33,028 nucleotides of DNA, taken from NCBI GenBank assembly GCA_014879655.1, contig JACSRS010000044.1, positions 1 through 33,028 of the forward strand, given 5' to 3'. Positions 1 to 7,067 of this stretch are shown here, in pieces (the first letter of the stretch is position 1; each line of letters opens with the position of its first letter). Under the pieces are notes generated by a model. It did no database searches, was not told the origin of the DNA, and worked only from the letters and a program-made list of their open reading frames with translations. A program made the translations under genes and the position numbers. The stretch comes from Burkholderiaceae bacterium. Its GTDB lineage: Bacteria > Pseudomonadota > Gammaproteobacteria > Burkholderiales > Burkholderiaceae_C.

Positions 1-74
1 CCTGAAAGAACTGGGCTTCGCCTGAGCGGCGCGGCCTGAAAGAACTGGGCTTCGCCTGAGCGGCGCGGCCTGAA
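1..74. repeat. 34-bp tandem duplication (two full copies plus a stub)
   Basis: Positions 1-34 and 35-68 are identical, and 69-74 repeats the first six bases again. Each copy contains the codons for LKELGFA followed by a TGA. The repeat therefore looks like a duplicated 3' end of the gene lying to the left of the window. The period of 34 is not a multiple of three, so the copies are in different frames. Further copies could lie upstream, outside the window. Confidence 0.9.
2..25 (+). CDS. C-terminal end of an upstream phage gene (partial)
   Basis: Only the last seven codons (LKELGFA) and a TGA stop at 23-25 are visible in this frame. By position, just before the decoration and capsid genes, the gene would be a prohead protease, scaffold or similar head-assembly protein, but nothing in the visible codons proves that. 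The same codons recur at 36-59 in the second copy of the tandem repeat. The frame assignment rests only on the plausible peptide end. Confidence 0.35.
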   Translation: MKELGFA

Positions 75-103
75 CCCAAAGCCATCCCCAACGGAGAAAC
101 CTC

Positions 104-475
104 ATGTCCAATTCCAGCATCCCCCTGTTGACGCTCACCGTCATCGCCGCCGCTGCACTGGCCACCGCCCGCGCAGTCAACCAGGCCGGCAACTACCCCG
201 CCGCCGGCGGCCTTGCCTTTGGCATCACCCGCACCGACGCCGCCACCGGCGACCCATTGCCCGTTGACGTGCAAGGCACCGCCCTGGCGGAGGCCGGCGC
301 CGCGTTCGACGCCGACGTCCCCCTCATGGTCGGCACCAGCGGCAAGCTCATCGCCCACGACGGCGACGGCGACAAACACGCCGTGGCCCGCAGCATCGAC
401 GCCGCCACCGCAGATGGTGATGTGGTCGAAGTGCTGCTCGTGCCCAGCGCAGGCGTGCTCGTCACCGCCGCCTGA
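104..475 (+). CDS. Head decoration / capsid cement protein (DUF2190-like)
   Basis: This 123-residue protein sits directly upstream of the major capsid gene, the usual place for a decoration protein that stabilises expanded phage heads. It has an alanine-rich N-terminus followed by an all-beta-looking stretch with the pattern NQAGNYPAAGG, then TSGKLIAHDGDGDK, ending in a hydrophobic strand. This resembles DUF2190-type cement proteins, which are short and beta-rich. An ACGGAG ribosome site precedes the ATG. The alanine-rich first 25 residues could be mistaken for a signal peptide, but they lack a basic n-region. The family assignment is from remembered pattern and context. A function outside capsid stabilisation is unlikely here. 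Confidence 0.65.
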   Translation: MSNSSIPLLTLTVIAAAALATARAVNQAGNYPAAGGLAFGITRTDAATGDPLPVDVQGTALAEAGAAFDADVPLMVGTSGKLIAHDGDGDKHAVARSIDAATADGDVVEVLLVPSAGVLVTAA

Positions 476-531
476 TCGCCCGCCTGAACGTCTGAACGTC
501 TGGACACAGATCCCCCAACCGGAGAAACCAA

Positions 532-1476
532 ATGTCTCAAATGAACCCCTCCCAGGCCCGGGCCGTTGACCCGATCCTGACCGCCGTTGCCCGCGGCTTC
601 CGCCCGCAGGTCGCCGCCGTGGCGAACGTGCTGTTCCCCATCGTCAACGTCAGCGCCCGCGCCGGCAAGATCATCAGCTTCGGCCCCGATGACTTCAAGC
701 TCATCGGCACCGTGCGTGCGCCGGGCAGCAACACCCGCCGCGTGCAGTTCGGCTACGCGACGGACGACTACGCGCTGGTCGACCACCGGCTCGAAGCCGT
801 GGTGCCTGCAGAGATCCAGGAAGAAGGCCTGGCCGTGCCCGGCATCGACAACATTGCCATCCACGTGCGCAAGGTGCAAAACCTGATGGCGCTGGAGCGT
901 GAGAACCAGTGCGCCACCCTGGCCCGCGCGGCCGGCAACTACGGCAGCAACAACAAGCTCACGCTCACCGGCAACGACCGCTGGGACGTTGCCCACGCCG
1001 ACAGCGACCCCTTTGCCGACATCCTCGCAGCCAAAGAGTCGGTGCGCAGCCAGATCGGCCTGCGCCCCAACGTGCTCACCCTCGGCCCCAAGGTGCTGAC
1101 CGCGCTGCGCAGCCACACCAAGGTGCTCGACCGCCTGTCCACCGCCACCGACCGCCCGCCGGCCACGCTGGCGCAACTGGCCGCGCTGTTCGAGCTGGAC
1201 CAGATCGTCGAAGGCGGCGCGGTGTACCACACCGGCAGCGCCTTTGCCGACGTCTGGGGCACCGACGCCATCCTGGCCTACACCGCGCCGGCCAGCCTGG
1301 CTGACATGGGCAGCCCCAGCTACGGCTACACCTACCAGCTCGAAGGCCGCCCCGTGGTCGAGCAAGGCTACGAAGAACGCAACCTCAACTCCATGGTGTA
1401 CCCGGTGGCCGACGCACGCAAGCCCGTGCTGGCCGGCGCGTCTGCAGGCTTCCTGTTCAAGACCGCTGTTTCCTGA
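532..1476 (+). CDS. Major capsid protein
   Basis: The protein has 314 residues, normal for a phage major capsid subunit. It contains features typical of the HK97-fold coat proteins of siphophages: an N-terminal region with FPIVNVSARAGKIISFG, a segment of the form RRVQFGYATDDYALVDHR, and an N-terminal arm without a processing site that I can recognise. A central segment (SQIGLRPNVLTLGPKV) is typical of coat proteins in this group. The start has a CCGGAGAAACC leader very similar to that of the preceding decoration gene. It lies 56 bp after that gene and 11 bp before the connector gene, so all are probably one transcript. The assignment is strong from sequence style, size and context; the exact Pfam family is not certain. 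Confidence 0.85.
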   Translation: MSQMNPSQARAVDPILTAVARGFRPQVAAVANVLFPIVNVSARAGKIISFGPDDFKLIGTVRAPGSNTRRVQFGYATDDYALVDHRLEAVVPAEIQEEGLAVPGIDNIAIHVRKVQNLMALERENQCATLARAAGNYGSNNKLTLTGNDRWDVAHADSDPFADILAAKESVRSQIGLRPNVLTLGPKVLTALRSHTKVLDRLSTATDRPPATLAQLAALFELDQIVEGGAVYHTGSAFADVWGTDAILAYTAPASLADMGSPSYGYTYQLEGRPVVEQGYEERNLNSMVYPVADARKPVLAGASAGFLFKTAVS

Positions 1477-1487
1477 GCCTGACCACC

Positions 1488-1805
1488 ATGCTCGACACGG
1501 AAGACCTCGCGCTCTACTTCGACACCGGCGACTTCGCCACCGCGCTCCACATGGTGCGTGGCGGCGCCGCGCCAGTGGCCTTCGCCGGCATCCTGTCGGC
1601 GGTGGACGAAGAGGGCGCGCAGGGCTACTTTGTGGGGCAGGTGGCCGAGCTGCGCTACCCGGCCAACGCCGTCACGCTGCTGGAAGGCGACACCGTATCG
1701 GGCGTTGACCCCGCTACCGGTGTTGCCACCACCTGGCGCGTGCTGCGCGAAGGCCGGCGCGTGCTCGATGGCCTGGAGTGTTTCACCTTCCTCGGCGCGC
1801 CCTGA
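1488..1805 (+). CDS. Head-tail joining protein (FII-like)
   Basis: This 105-residue protein follows the capsid gene by 11 bp. Its pattern (LALYFDTGDFATALHM near the N-terminus, then short beta-strands and ATTWRVLREGRRVLDGLE near the C-terminus) resembles the lambda gpFII/Gifsy head-tail attachment family. Those proteins form the interface between the filled head and the tail. Length and gene order (capsid, joining protein, tail terminator, tail tube) agree with that role. The frame shift from the overlapping longer open frame at 1558 is resolved by the ATG after CCTGACCACC and by the good match to the family pattern. Confidence is moderate because these small connectors diverge quickly. Confidence 0.65.
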   Translation: MLDTEDLALYFDTGDFATALHMVRGGAAPVAFAGILSAVDEEGAQGYFVGQVAELRYPANAVTLLEGDTVSGVDPATGVATTWRVLREGRRVLDGLECFTFLGAP

Positions 1806-1819
1806 TCGGCCCCACCACC

Positions 1820-2263
1820 ATGCCCACCTTTGCCACACCCAGCGCCCGCTGGGCCATCCTTGCCGCTGTGCACCAGGCGCTGGCCACCGCGCCACAGCTG
1901 CAGGGCCTGCCCGTGGTGCGCAACCCGCGCACCGCACAGGCGCTGCGGGCGGGCGAGCAAATGGTGGTCATCAAGTGGGGCACCGACAGCCTGGTCGACA
2001 AACCCGGCCAGGTCGAGCGGCGCAGCTTCCGGCTCATCGTGGGCAGCATCTCGCGCAAGCCAGATGGTGCCGACGCCGACGCCGACGCCATTCACCAGGC
2101 CACCGGCCAGGTGGTGCGGGCCGCTTTTGCCACGCTGGCGCAGCAGGCATCGCGCGCGCTCAGCCTGCGCGAGGAAGACATCACCCCGGACATCGAGGGC
2201 ATCGAGGTCGACGGCGCCCTCGTGCTCAGCAGCTGGGCCATTGCCTATCAACGGCAAACCTGA
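1820..2263 (+). CDS. Probable tail terminator / minor tail protein (gpU-like)
   Basis: The 147-residue product begins MPTFATPSARW; the frame is open further upstream to 1778, but that extension would overlap the preceding gene. The protein has an N-terminal helix (AILAAVHQALATAPQ), a mixed alpha/beta core, and ends in a segment (ALVLSSWAIAYQRQ) typical of tail-terminator proteins that cap the tail tube. It is placed between the head-tail joining gene and the tail-tube gene, which is the position of gpZ/gpU in lambda-type modules. The role is inferred mostly from position, size and overall pattern. It could instead be the gpZ-like tail completion protein. Confidence 0.55.
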   Translation: MPTFATPSARWAILAAVHQALATAPQLQGLPVVRNPRTAQALRAGEQMVVIKWGTDSLVDKPGQVERRSFRLIVGSISRKPDGADADADAIHQATGQVVRAAFATLAQQASRALSLREEDITPDIEGIEVDGALVLSSWAIAYQRQT

Positions 2264-2325
2264 ACCGGCAGACAAGCGGTCAGCAAAACGTATTCCCAAC
2301 CCAACCACTTCAAGAGGTACTCATC

Positions 2326-3081
2326 ATGAGCGCACGTGGATTCCTGGGAGCTGGCAACCTGCAGTTCTCCCTCATCGTCAATGACATCGCGCAAGGCTTC
2401 GGCGACAAGCGCGAAACGTCAAAATTTGAAATCAAGCCCAACAGCGAGATCAAGGAACTGGTCAGCAAGGGGCGCGACAGCTACGGCCAGGTCATCGAAA
2501 CCGTGGCCCTGCAGCAGCCGGCTGAAGTGTCGATCTCGCTGCGCGAGGCCGACTACGAAAACCTCAAGCTGTCATTCATGGGCACCGACGGCACCGGCGC
2601 CAACCAGGCCGCTGCCACCGTGACCGACGAAGCCATCAACGCCAAGCTGGGCAAGTATGTGCCGCTGGCCAACCGCAACCTGGCGTCGGCCGGGCTGAGC
2701 GTCACCAACGCGGCGGAAGACGTCACCTACATCAACGGCACCGACTACGTGGTGGACTACCGCCTGGGCGAAATCAAGGCCCTGGCAGAAGGCGCCATCG
2801 CCGATGCGCAGGCGCTCAAGGTCAACTACACCGCGCAGGCCTACACCGGCACCAAGATACTGGGCAACACACAAACCAGCATCCGCGCCGTGATCCGCTT
2901 TGACGGCGTCAACCTGGCAGACGGCAAGCCCGTCATCCTGACCGCCTGGGAAGGCGTGTTTACGCCCGACAGCGCGTTTGACATGCTGGCCGACGACTTC
3001 GGTGAAGTCCAGCTCAAGGGGCGCCTGAAAACCCCGGCCGGCAAAGCCAGCCCGTTCGAAGTGGAGTTCCTGACGCTCTGA
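2326..3081 (+). CDS. Major tail tube protein
   Basis: The true start is the ATG at 2326, preceded by an AGAGGT ribosome site. The frame is open upstream to 1558, but that part overlaps real genes in another frame. The 251-residue product begins MSARGFLGAGNLQFSL and has a beta-rich body with paired patterns such as VTYINGTDYVVDYRLGEIK and a C-terminal EVQLKGRLKTPAG. This is the pattern of siphovirus tail tube subunits, in which an extra-domain insertion (GTDYVVDY) is common. It is followed 27 bp later by an intrinsic terminator, so it ends a transcription unit. There is a single tube gene and no sheath gene, which argues for a non-contractile tail. Confidence 0.75.
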   Translation: MSARGFLGAGNLQFSLIVNDIAQGFGDKRETSKFEIKPNSEIKELVSKGRDSYGQVIETVALQQPAEVSISLREADYENLKLSFMGTDGTGANQAAATVTDEAINAKLGKYVPLANRNLASAGLSVTNAAEDVTYINGTDYVVDYRLGEIKALAEGAIADAQALKVNYTAQAYTGTKILGNTQTSIRAVIRFDGVNLADGKPVILTAWEGVFTPDSAFDMLADDFGEVQLKGRLKTPAGKASPFEVEFLTL

Positions 3082-3107
3082 ACGGCCGCAGCCGCCGCAT
3101 CGCCATG

Positions 3108-3136
3108 AAAACAGCCCGCATCCGGCGGGCTGTTTT
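3108..3136. terminator. Bidirectional intrinsic terminator
   Basis: A perfect 12-bp inverted repeat (AAAACAGCCCGC and GCGGGCTGTTTT) flanks a 5-base loop. T-rich tails are present on both strands because the arms begin with A4 and end with T4. It lies 27 bp after the tail tube stop and 20 bp beyond the end of the antisense ORF, so it can serve both convergent genes. Confidence 0.9.
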
Positions 3137-3155
3137 GTTGGGATCTGCGCGGCCG

Positions 3156-3353
3156 TCAGCGCCGCTGCAACCGCTGCTTACGGGTCGGCCACACCAGCCA
3201 GGCAAAAAACAGCGGCCAGAAGGCATGCACCAGAACCATTCCCAGCGCCAGAACCACCCCCGCCGCGATCTGGCCCGCGTGGCTCCAGCCGTGCTCCCAC
3301 AGCCACAAACCCGCCACCAGCGCCCAAATCAAACCCACCACCCTGTAGACCAT
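3156..3353 (-). CDS. Small antisense two-TM membrane protein, unknown function
   Basis: On the minus strand, opposite to all neighbouring phage genes, a 65-residue ORF starts MVYRVVGLIWALVAGLWLW. It has two clear hydrophobic segments (about residues 5-20 and 29-55), tryptophan-rich interfaces and a basic tail (TRKQRLQRR), so it should be an inner-membrane protein with a cytoplasmic C-terminus. Codon third positions are mostly G or C, like real genes here. Its ATG lies on the opposite strand of the tape measure ATG: the palindrome CATG at 3351-3354 holds both starts. A GGGGT upstream of the start could act as a ribosome site. It ends 20 bp from a bidirectional terminator. The role is unknown; a lysogenic-conversion or superinfection-exclusion protein is a guess. 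Confidence 0.5.
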   Translation of the reverse strand: MVYRVVGLIWALVAGLWLWEHGWSHAGQIAAGVVLALGMVLVHAFWPLFFAWLVWPTRKQRLQRR

Positions 3354-6300
3354 GGCTGACCCCAGAATCAAATACGACATTGAGGCCAATGTTACCGGGC
3401 AGGGCGACGTCGGACAACTGGTGCAGCAGATCGATGCGCTTGCGCGCGAGATCGACGGTCCCCTCAAGTCCGGCGCGCAGCAGGCCGCAGCCGCCCTGCG
3501 CGAGCTTGCGGCCAAGAACCAAGCGATCGACAACTTCGTCACCCTCAAGCGCGAGGCCGAAGGCGCTGCACAGGGCCTCAAGCAGGCCCAGGCCGCCGCA
3601 CAGGCCGCCGCCCGTGAAATCTCCGCGTCGGGTGCACCCACACGCGCCCAGGCCGGCAACCTGGAAAAGCTGCGAGACGCCGTCAGCGCCGCCAAAAGCG
3701 AACTCATCGCCAAAACCGGCGTCCTGGGCGGTGCCCGCGCCGCCCTTGGTGCATACGGCATCAGCACCACCGATCTGAGTCAAAAGCAGGTCGCCATTCG
3801 CAAGTCGATTGCCGACGTGCGCACCGAGGTCGCCGCGCAGACCCCGTCGTGGCAGGCTGCGGCCACAGCAACGGCCAATTCGTCGGCGTCGCAGGCCCGC
3901 TCGCACCGCGTCATCAAAGACGGAGTGGACTCCATCAGCTCGCAGCTCAAGGTCATGCAAGGCGTGTACGCCGGCGTCGCCAGCCTGCGTGGCTTTGAGT
4001 CGCTGGCCAAAGATATCTCGCAAACGGCGGACGAATACAACAACCTGGCCGCCCGCATCAAGCTGGTGACCGGAGAGGGTGCTGCGTTTGACGCCGCTTT
4101 CAAGGGCGTGCAGGAAATCGCCCTGCGCACCAACAGCGAACTCTCGTCAACGGCCGAGCTCTTCACCCGCGTTGCGCAGGCCGGCAAAGAAATGGGCCTG
4201 AGCCAGCAGCAGGCGCTGGCGCTCACCGAGACCATCAACCAGTCCATCCAGCTGTCGGGCGGATCGGCAGATTCAGCCAAGGCCGCCATCACGCAGCTGA
4301 TCCAGGGCCTGCAATCGGGCGTGCTGCGCGGGGAAGAGTTCAACTCCGTCATGGAGCAGTCGCCCCGCTTGGCGCGCGCGCTGGCCGACGGCCTGGGCAC
4401 CACCACCGGCAAGCTGCGCGAAATGGCGCAGCAAGGCCAGCTCACCACCGACGTGGTGATCCGCGCCCTGCAAGGCCAGGCGCAAACGCTGCAGCAGGAG
4501 TTTGCCCAGCTGCCGCCCACCGTGGGCCGGGCCATACAAAACCTGTCCAGCGCGTGGACGGTCTACATCGGCGAGGCAGACGCCGCCACCGGCGCCAGCG
4601 CCGCCACTGCCAGCGTGCTCAACGCGCTGGCTGGCAACCTGAACACCGTGGTGGGCTTGCTGCTGGACGCGGGCCAGGCCGGCGCCGCCTATGCCGGCCT
4701 GCGGCTGGCGCAGCACTTTGCCGGCATGGCCACCGCTGCGGCCAGCTCGGCCACGCAGGTGGGCGCATCCACCACCGCGCTCAACGCCAATGCCGCCGCC
4801 GCCACCACGGCCGGCACTGCGGCCAGCCGCTTTGGCACCATCCTGAGCGGTCTCAAGACCTTCACGCTGCTGGGCATCGTCACCAACTTCAAAGACATCG
4901 GCACCGCCATCGGCGAAGGCGCTGCCAGGCTGGCCGGCTACCGCGACCGGTCTGACGAAGTGGCGCGGTCGCTCAAAGTCGCCGACGATATTGCCAGGCA
5001 AAACATTGCCACCAACGCCGCCATGGCGCAGGCCATCCAGTTGGCCAGCGAAAAGTCGCGCGGCCTGACCGACGAATCGCGCCGCCTGCTGGGTGAGTTT
5101 GACAAGATGGTCAAAACCGGCGCCAGCGTGGAAGAAGCGCTGTCCAAGGTCACCAAGGCAGCCAATCTGGGCGACCTCAAGGGCATTGAAGAATACGGCC
5201 GCGCCCTGGCCGATCTGGGCGCCCGCGGCGTCATCACCGGCGAACAGCTGCGCAAGGCGCTGGGCGAATCTCTCAAGGGTGAAGACCTCGTGCTCTTCAG
5301 CACCAAGGCGCAAGCCGCCTTTGCCAGCGTCAAAGACAACGGCGACCTGCTGGCCGCCACGCTGGACGCCGTGCTGCGCGAATCCATCCGCCGCGCCGGG
5401 CTTGAGTTTGATGTGCTCGCCGGCGGCATGGGCAAAGCCAGCCGCAGCGCCATCAACGACACCGAGGCCATGATCGAAGGGCTCGACCGCCTGAAGGCGC
5501 AGGGCATCGACGTGGCGCAAGCCCTCACGGCCAGCATTGGCCAGGGCATCAAGACGGCCGACAGCCAGGCCGCCATCGAGGCCGTGCGCCAGCAAATCGA
5601 GTTCCTGCGCAGCAAGCTGGGCGACAAGCTGGCCGACGGCCTGCTCGACCAGGCCGCCGAAAAGGCCAAGGCACTGAAGGCCGCGCTGGACGATGCCACG
5701 CCCGGCATCAACTCCGTGGCCGAAGCCATGAAGCGCCTGGGCGTGACCAGTGAAGAATCGCTCCAGCGTGCAGCACAAAGCAGCCGTGAGGCGTACCAGA
5801 CCATGGTGCAGTCTGGCACGGCCAGCACCCGTGAGTTGACCGAAGGGTTCAAAAAGTACGCACAGGAAGCCATTGAGGCGAACAACGGCGTGGCCAGCTA
5901 CACCCTGGCCAGCGAAGCGGCGATGCGCGGCCTGGAGATCCAGACCGACCGCGCGGGCAAGTCCATCGTGCGGGCCATGGATGAAGGTGGCAGCGCAGCC
6001 CGCAGATTCCGCGACGGCATTGACCACGCCACACGCGGGTTCAATGATCAGCGCACAGAGATCGAACGGCGCAACGAGGCGCTTGAACGCGGCATTGATG
6101 CCCAGGAGCGGGCCAACAAGCTTGCCGAACGCGCAGCCGAGCTGGAGCGCAAGCGCCTCGGTGTCGACAAAGAAGGGTTCTCCACCGACAAGAGCGGCAA
6201 CCGCTTGGTGGCAGGGGGCGACCTCACATCGCGCACCGGCATCGTCAACTTCCTGAAGGCCGCTGGCGTGACGGATGAAGCCGTGGCTCGCAGCATTGCG

Positions 6301-6600
6301 AATGAATTCGCCGACTCCAAGGGCGAAATCACCTACATGAACAACCCCGGCCAGCGCAAGTATGGCGGCTACAACTCCACCATCAGCTCGGCTTTGCTTC
6401 GGGCCGCTGAACAGTGGACGTTTAACGAAACCAACGCGGGTGGCGGCAAATCTGGCGAGTCCAGCAACTCCAAGGGTCAGACCGTCACCGTCAACCTCAA
6501 CGTCAACGGCCGCAGCACCGCCATCAACGTGGCCAGCCAGTCAGACGCCAACGCGCTGATCGCCGCGCTGCAGACCGCCCAGCGCGCGGCGGGCGGCTGA
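3352..6600 (+). CDS. Tail tape measure protein
   Basis: The 1082-residue protein sets tail length and helps DNA entry. Residues from about 200 to 400 match the conserved tape-measure N-terminal domain: LRGFESLAKDISQTADEYNN, SGGSADSAKAAITQLIQGLQ, GVLRGEEFNSVMEQSPRLA and GLGTTTGKLREMAQ are its hallmark strings. The rest is alanine-rich, helical and coiled-coil-like, with a hydrophobic stretch near residues 430-520 and a basic-acidic coiled coil near 890-940 (RRNEALERGIDAQERANKLAERAAELERKR). The C-terminus ends in a short beta motif (TVTVNLNVNGRST). An in-frame stop at 3346-3348 fixes the start at 3352. No strong Shine-Dalgarno is visible before it. It is the longest gene here, as expected. Confidence 0.93.
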   Translation: MADPRIKYDIEANVTGQGDVGQLVQQIDALAREIDGPLKSGAQQAAAALRELAAKNQAIDNFVTLKREAEGAAQGLKQAQAAAQAAAREISASGAPTRAQAGNLEKLRDAVSAAKSELIAKTGVLGGARAALGAYGISTTDLSQKQVAIRKSIADVRTEVAAQTPSWQAAATATANSSASQARSHRVIKDGVDSISSQLKVMQGVYAGVASLRGFESLAKDISQTADEYNNLAARIKLVTGEGAAFDAAFKGVQEIALRTNSELSSTAELFTRVAQAGKEMGLSQQQALALTETINQSIQLSGGSADSAKAAITQLIQGLQSGVLRGEEFNSVMEQSPRLARALADGLGTTTGKLREMAQQGQLTTDVVIRALQGQAQTLQQEFAQLPPTVGRAIQNLSSAWTVYIGEADAATGASAATASVLNALAGNLNTVVGLLLDAGQAGAAYAGLRLAQHFAGMATAAASSATQVGASTTALNANAAAATTAGTAASRFGTILSGLKTFTLLGIVTNFKDIGTAIGEGAARLAGYRDRSDEVARSLKVADDIARQNIATNAAMAQAIQLASEKSRGLTDESRRLLGEFDKMVKTGASVEEALSKVTKAANLGDLKGIEEYGRALADLGARGVITGEQLRKALGESLKGEDLVLFSTKAQAAFASVKDNGDLLAATLDAVLRESIRRAGLEFDVLAGGMGKASRSAINDTEAMIEGLDRLKAQGIDVAQALTASIGQGIKTADSQAAIEAVRQQIEFLRSKLGDKLADGLLDQAAEKAKALKAALDDATPGINSVAEAMKRLGVTSEESLQRAAQSSREAYQTMVQSGTASTRELTEGFKKYAQEAIEANNGVASYTLASEAAMRGLEIQTDRAGKSIVRAMDEGGSAARRFRDGIDHATRGFNDQRTEIERRNEALERGIDAQERANKLAERAAELERKRLGVDKEGFSTDKSGNRLVAGGDLTSRTGIVNFLKAAGVTDEAVARSIANEFADSKGEITYMNNPGQRKYGGYNSTISSALLRAAEQWTFNETNAGGGKSGESSNSKGQTVTVNLNVNGRSTAINVASQSDANALIAALQTAQRAAGG

Positions 6601-6632
6601 GACACCGCACCGGCACAGGAACCAACCCGCGC

Positions 6633-7034
6633 ATGTCCACCCTGACCCTCACCTGCAACGGCATCACCCTGGCGCTGCCCGGCGACTTGCTGTGGGCCGA
6701 CGAATACGACTGGCACCCGGTGCAGCAGTCCAAGACCTACACCACCACCGGCGCACTGGTGCTCGACGTGGGCGTGCGCCAGGCCGGGAGGCCGCTCACG
6801 CTCAATGGCGCCGACAACGCCGCCTGGCTCACCCGCGAACAGTGCGAGACCTTGCGCGCCTGGGCGGCGCTGCCCGCGCCCGCCATGACGCTTGAGCTGC
6901 GCGGCGAAGTGCGCGCCGTGGCCTTTGACCACGACCGCACCGCCTTCGAGGCCCGCCCCGTGTTCCAGGTGGCCGATGGCGACGAAGAGGCGGCTGACTG
7001 GTACGTGCCCACCCTGCGCCTGATCGAACTCTGA
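6633..7034 (+). CDS. Phage tail protein, uncharacterised (tail-tip region)
   Basis: This 133-residue protein lies directly after the tape measure gene, where distal tail or tail-tip assembly proteins are usually encoded. It starts MSTLTLTCNGITLALPGDLLW and appears all-beta, with a motif LLWADEYDWHPVQQS followed by TYTTTGALVLDVG and a C-terminal ADWYVPTLRLIEL. I recognise the style of small siphophage structural proteins of this position but cannot name a family with confidence. It is preceded by a short 32-bp spacer and followed by a 33-bp spacer, both typical of one operon. A distal-tail-like role is an inference from gene order. Confidence 0.65.
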   Translation: MSTLTLTCNGITLALPGDLLWADEYDWHPVQQSKTYTTTGALVLDVGVRQAGRPLTLNGADNAAWLTREQCETLRAWAALPAPAMTLELRGEVRAVAFDHDRTAFEARPVFQVADGDEEAADWYVPTLRLIEL

Positions 7035-7067
7035 TCCCCAAGAAATCCCACACCAGGACACCCCACC

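Noticed and set aside
1558-2325. 256 codons of open frame joined to the N-terminus of the tail tube protein
   Set aside because: The frame overlaps the connector and tail terminator genes and its residues are low-complexity. A good ribosome site and typical N-terminus exist at 2326. GC-rich DNA has few stops.
3105-3359. 84-codon plus-strand ORF between tail tube and tape measure, as a tail chaperone
   Set aside because: It starts within the terminator stem, is rich in P, R, H and Q, and has no chaperone-like pattern or frameshift site.
4273-6027. 584-codon minus-strand open frame inside the tape measure gene
   Set aside because: It is the mirror of GC-rich helical coding sequence; residues are rich in G, A, H and V without known domains. 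The plus-strand tape measure domain is clear.
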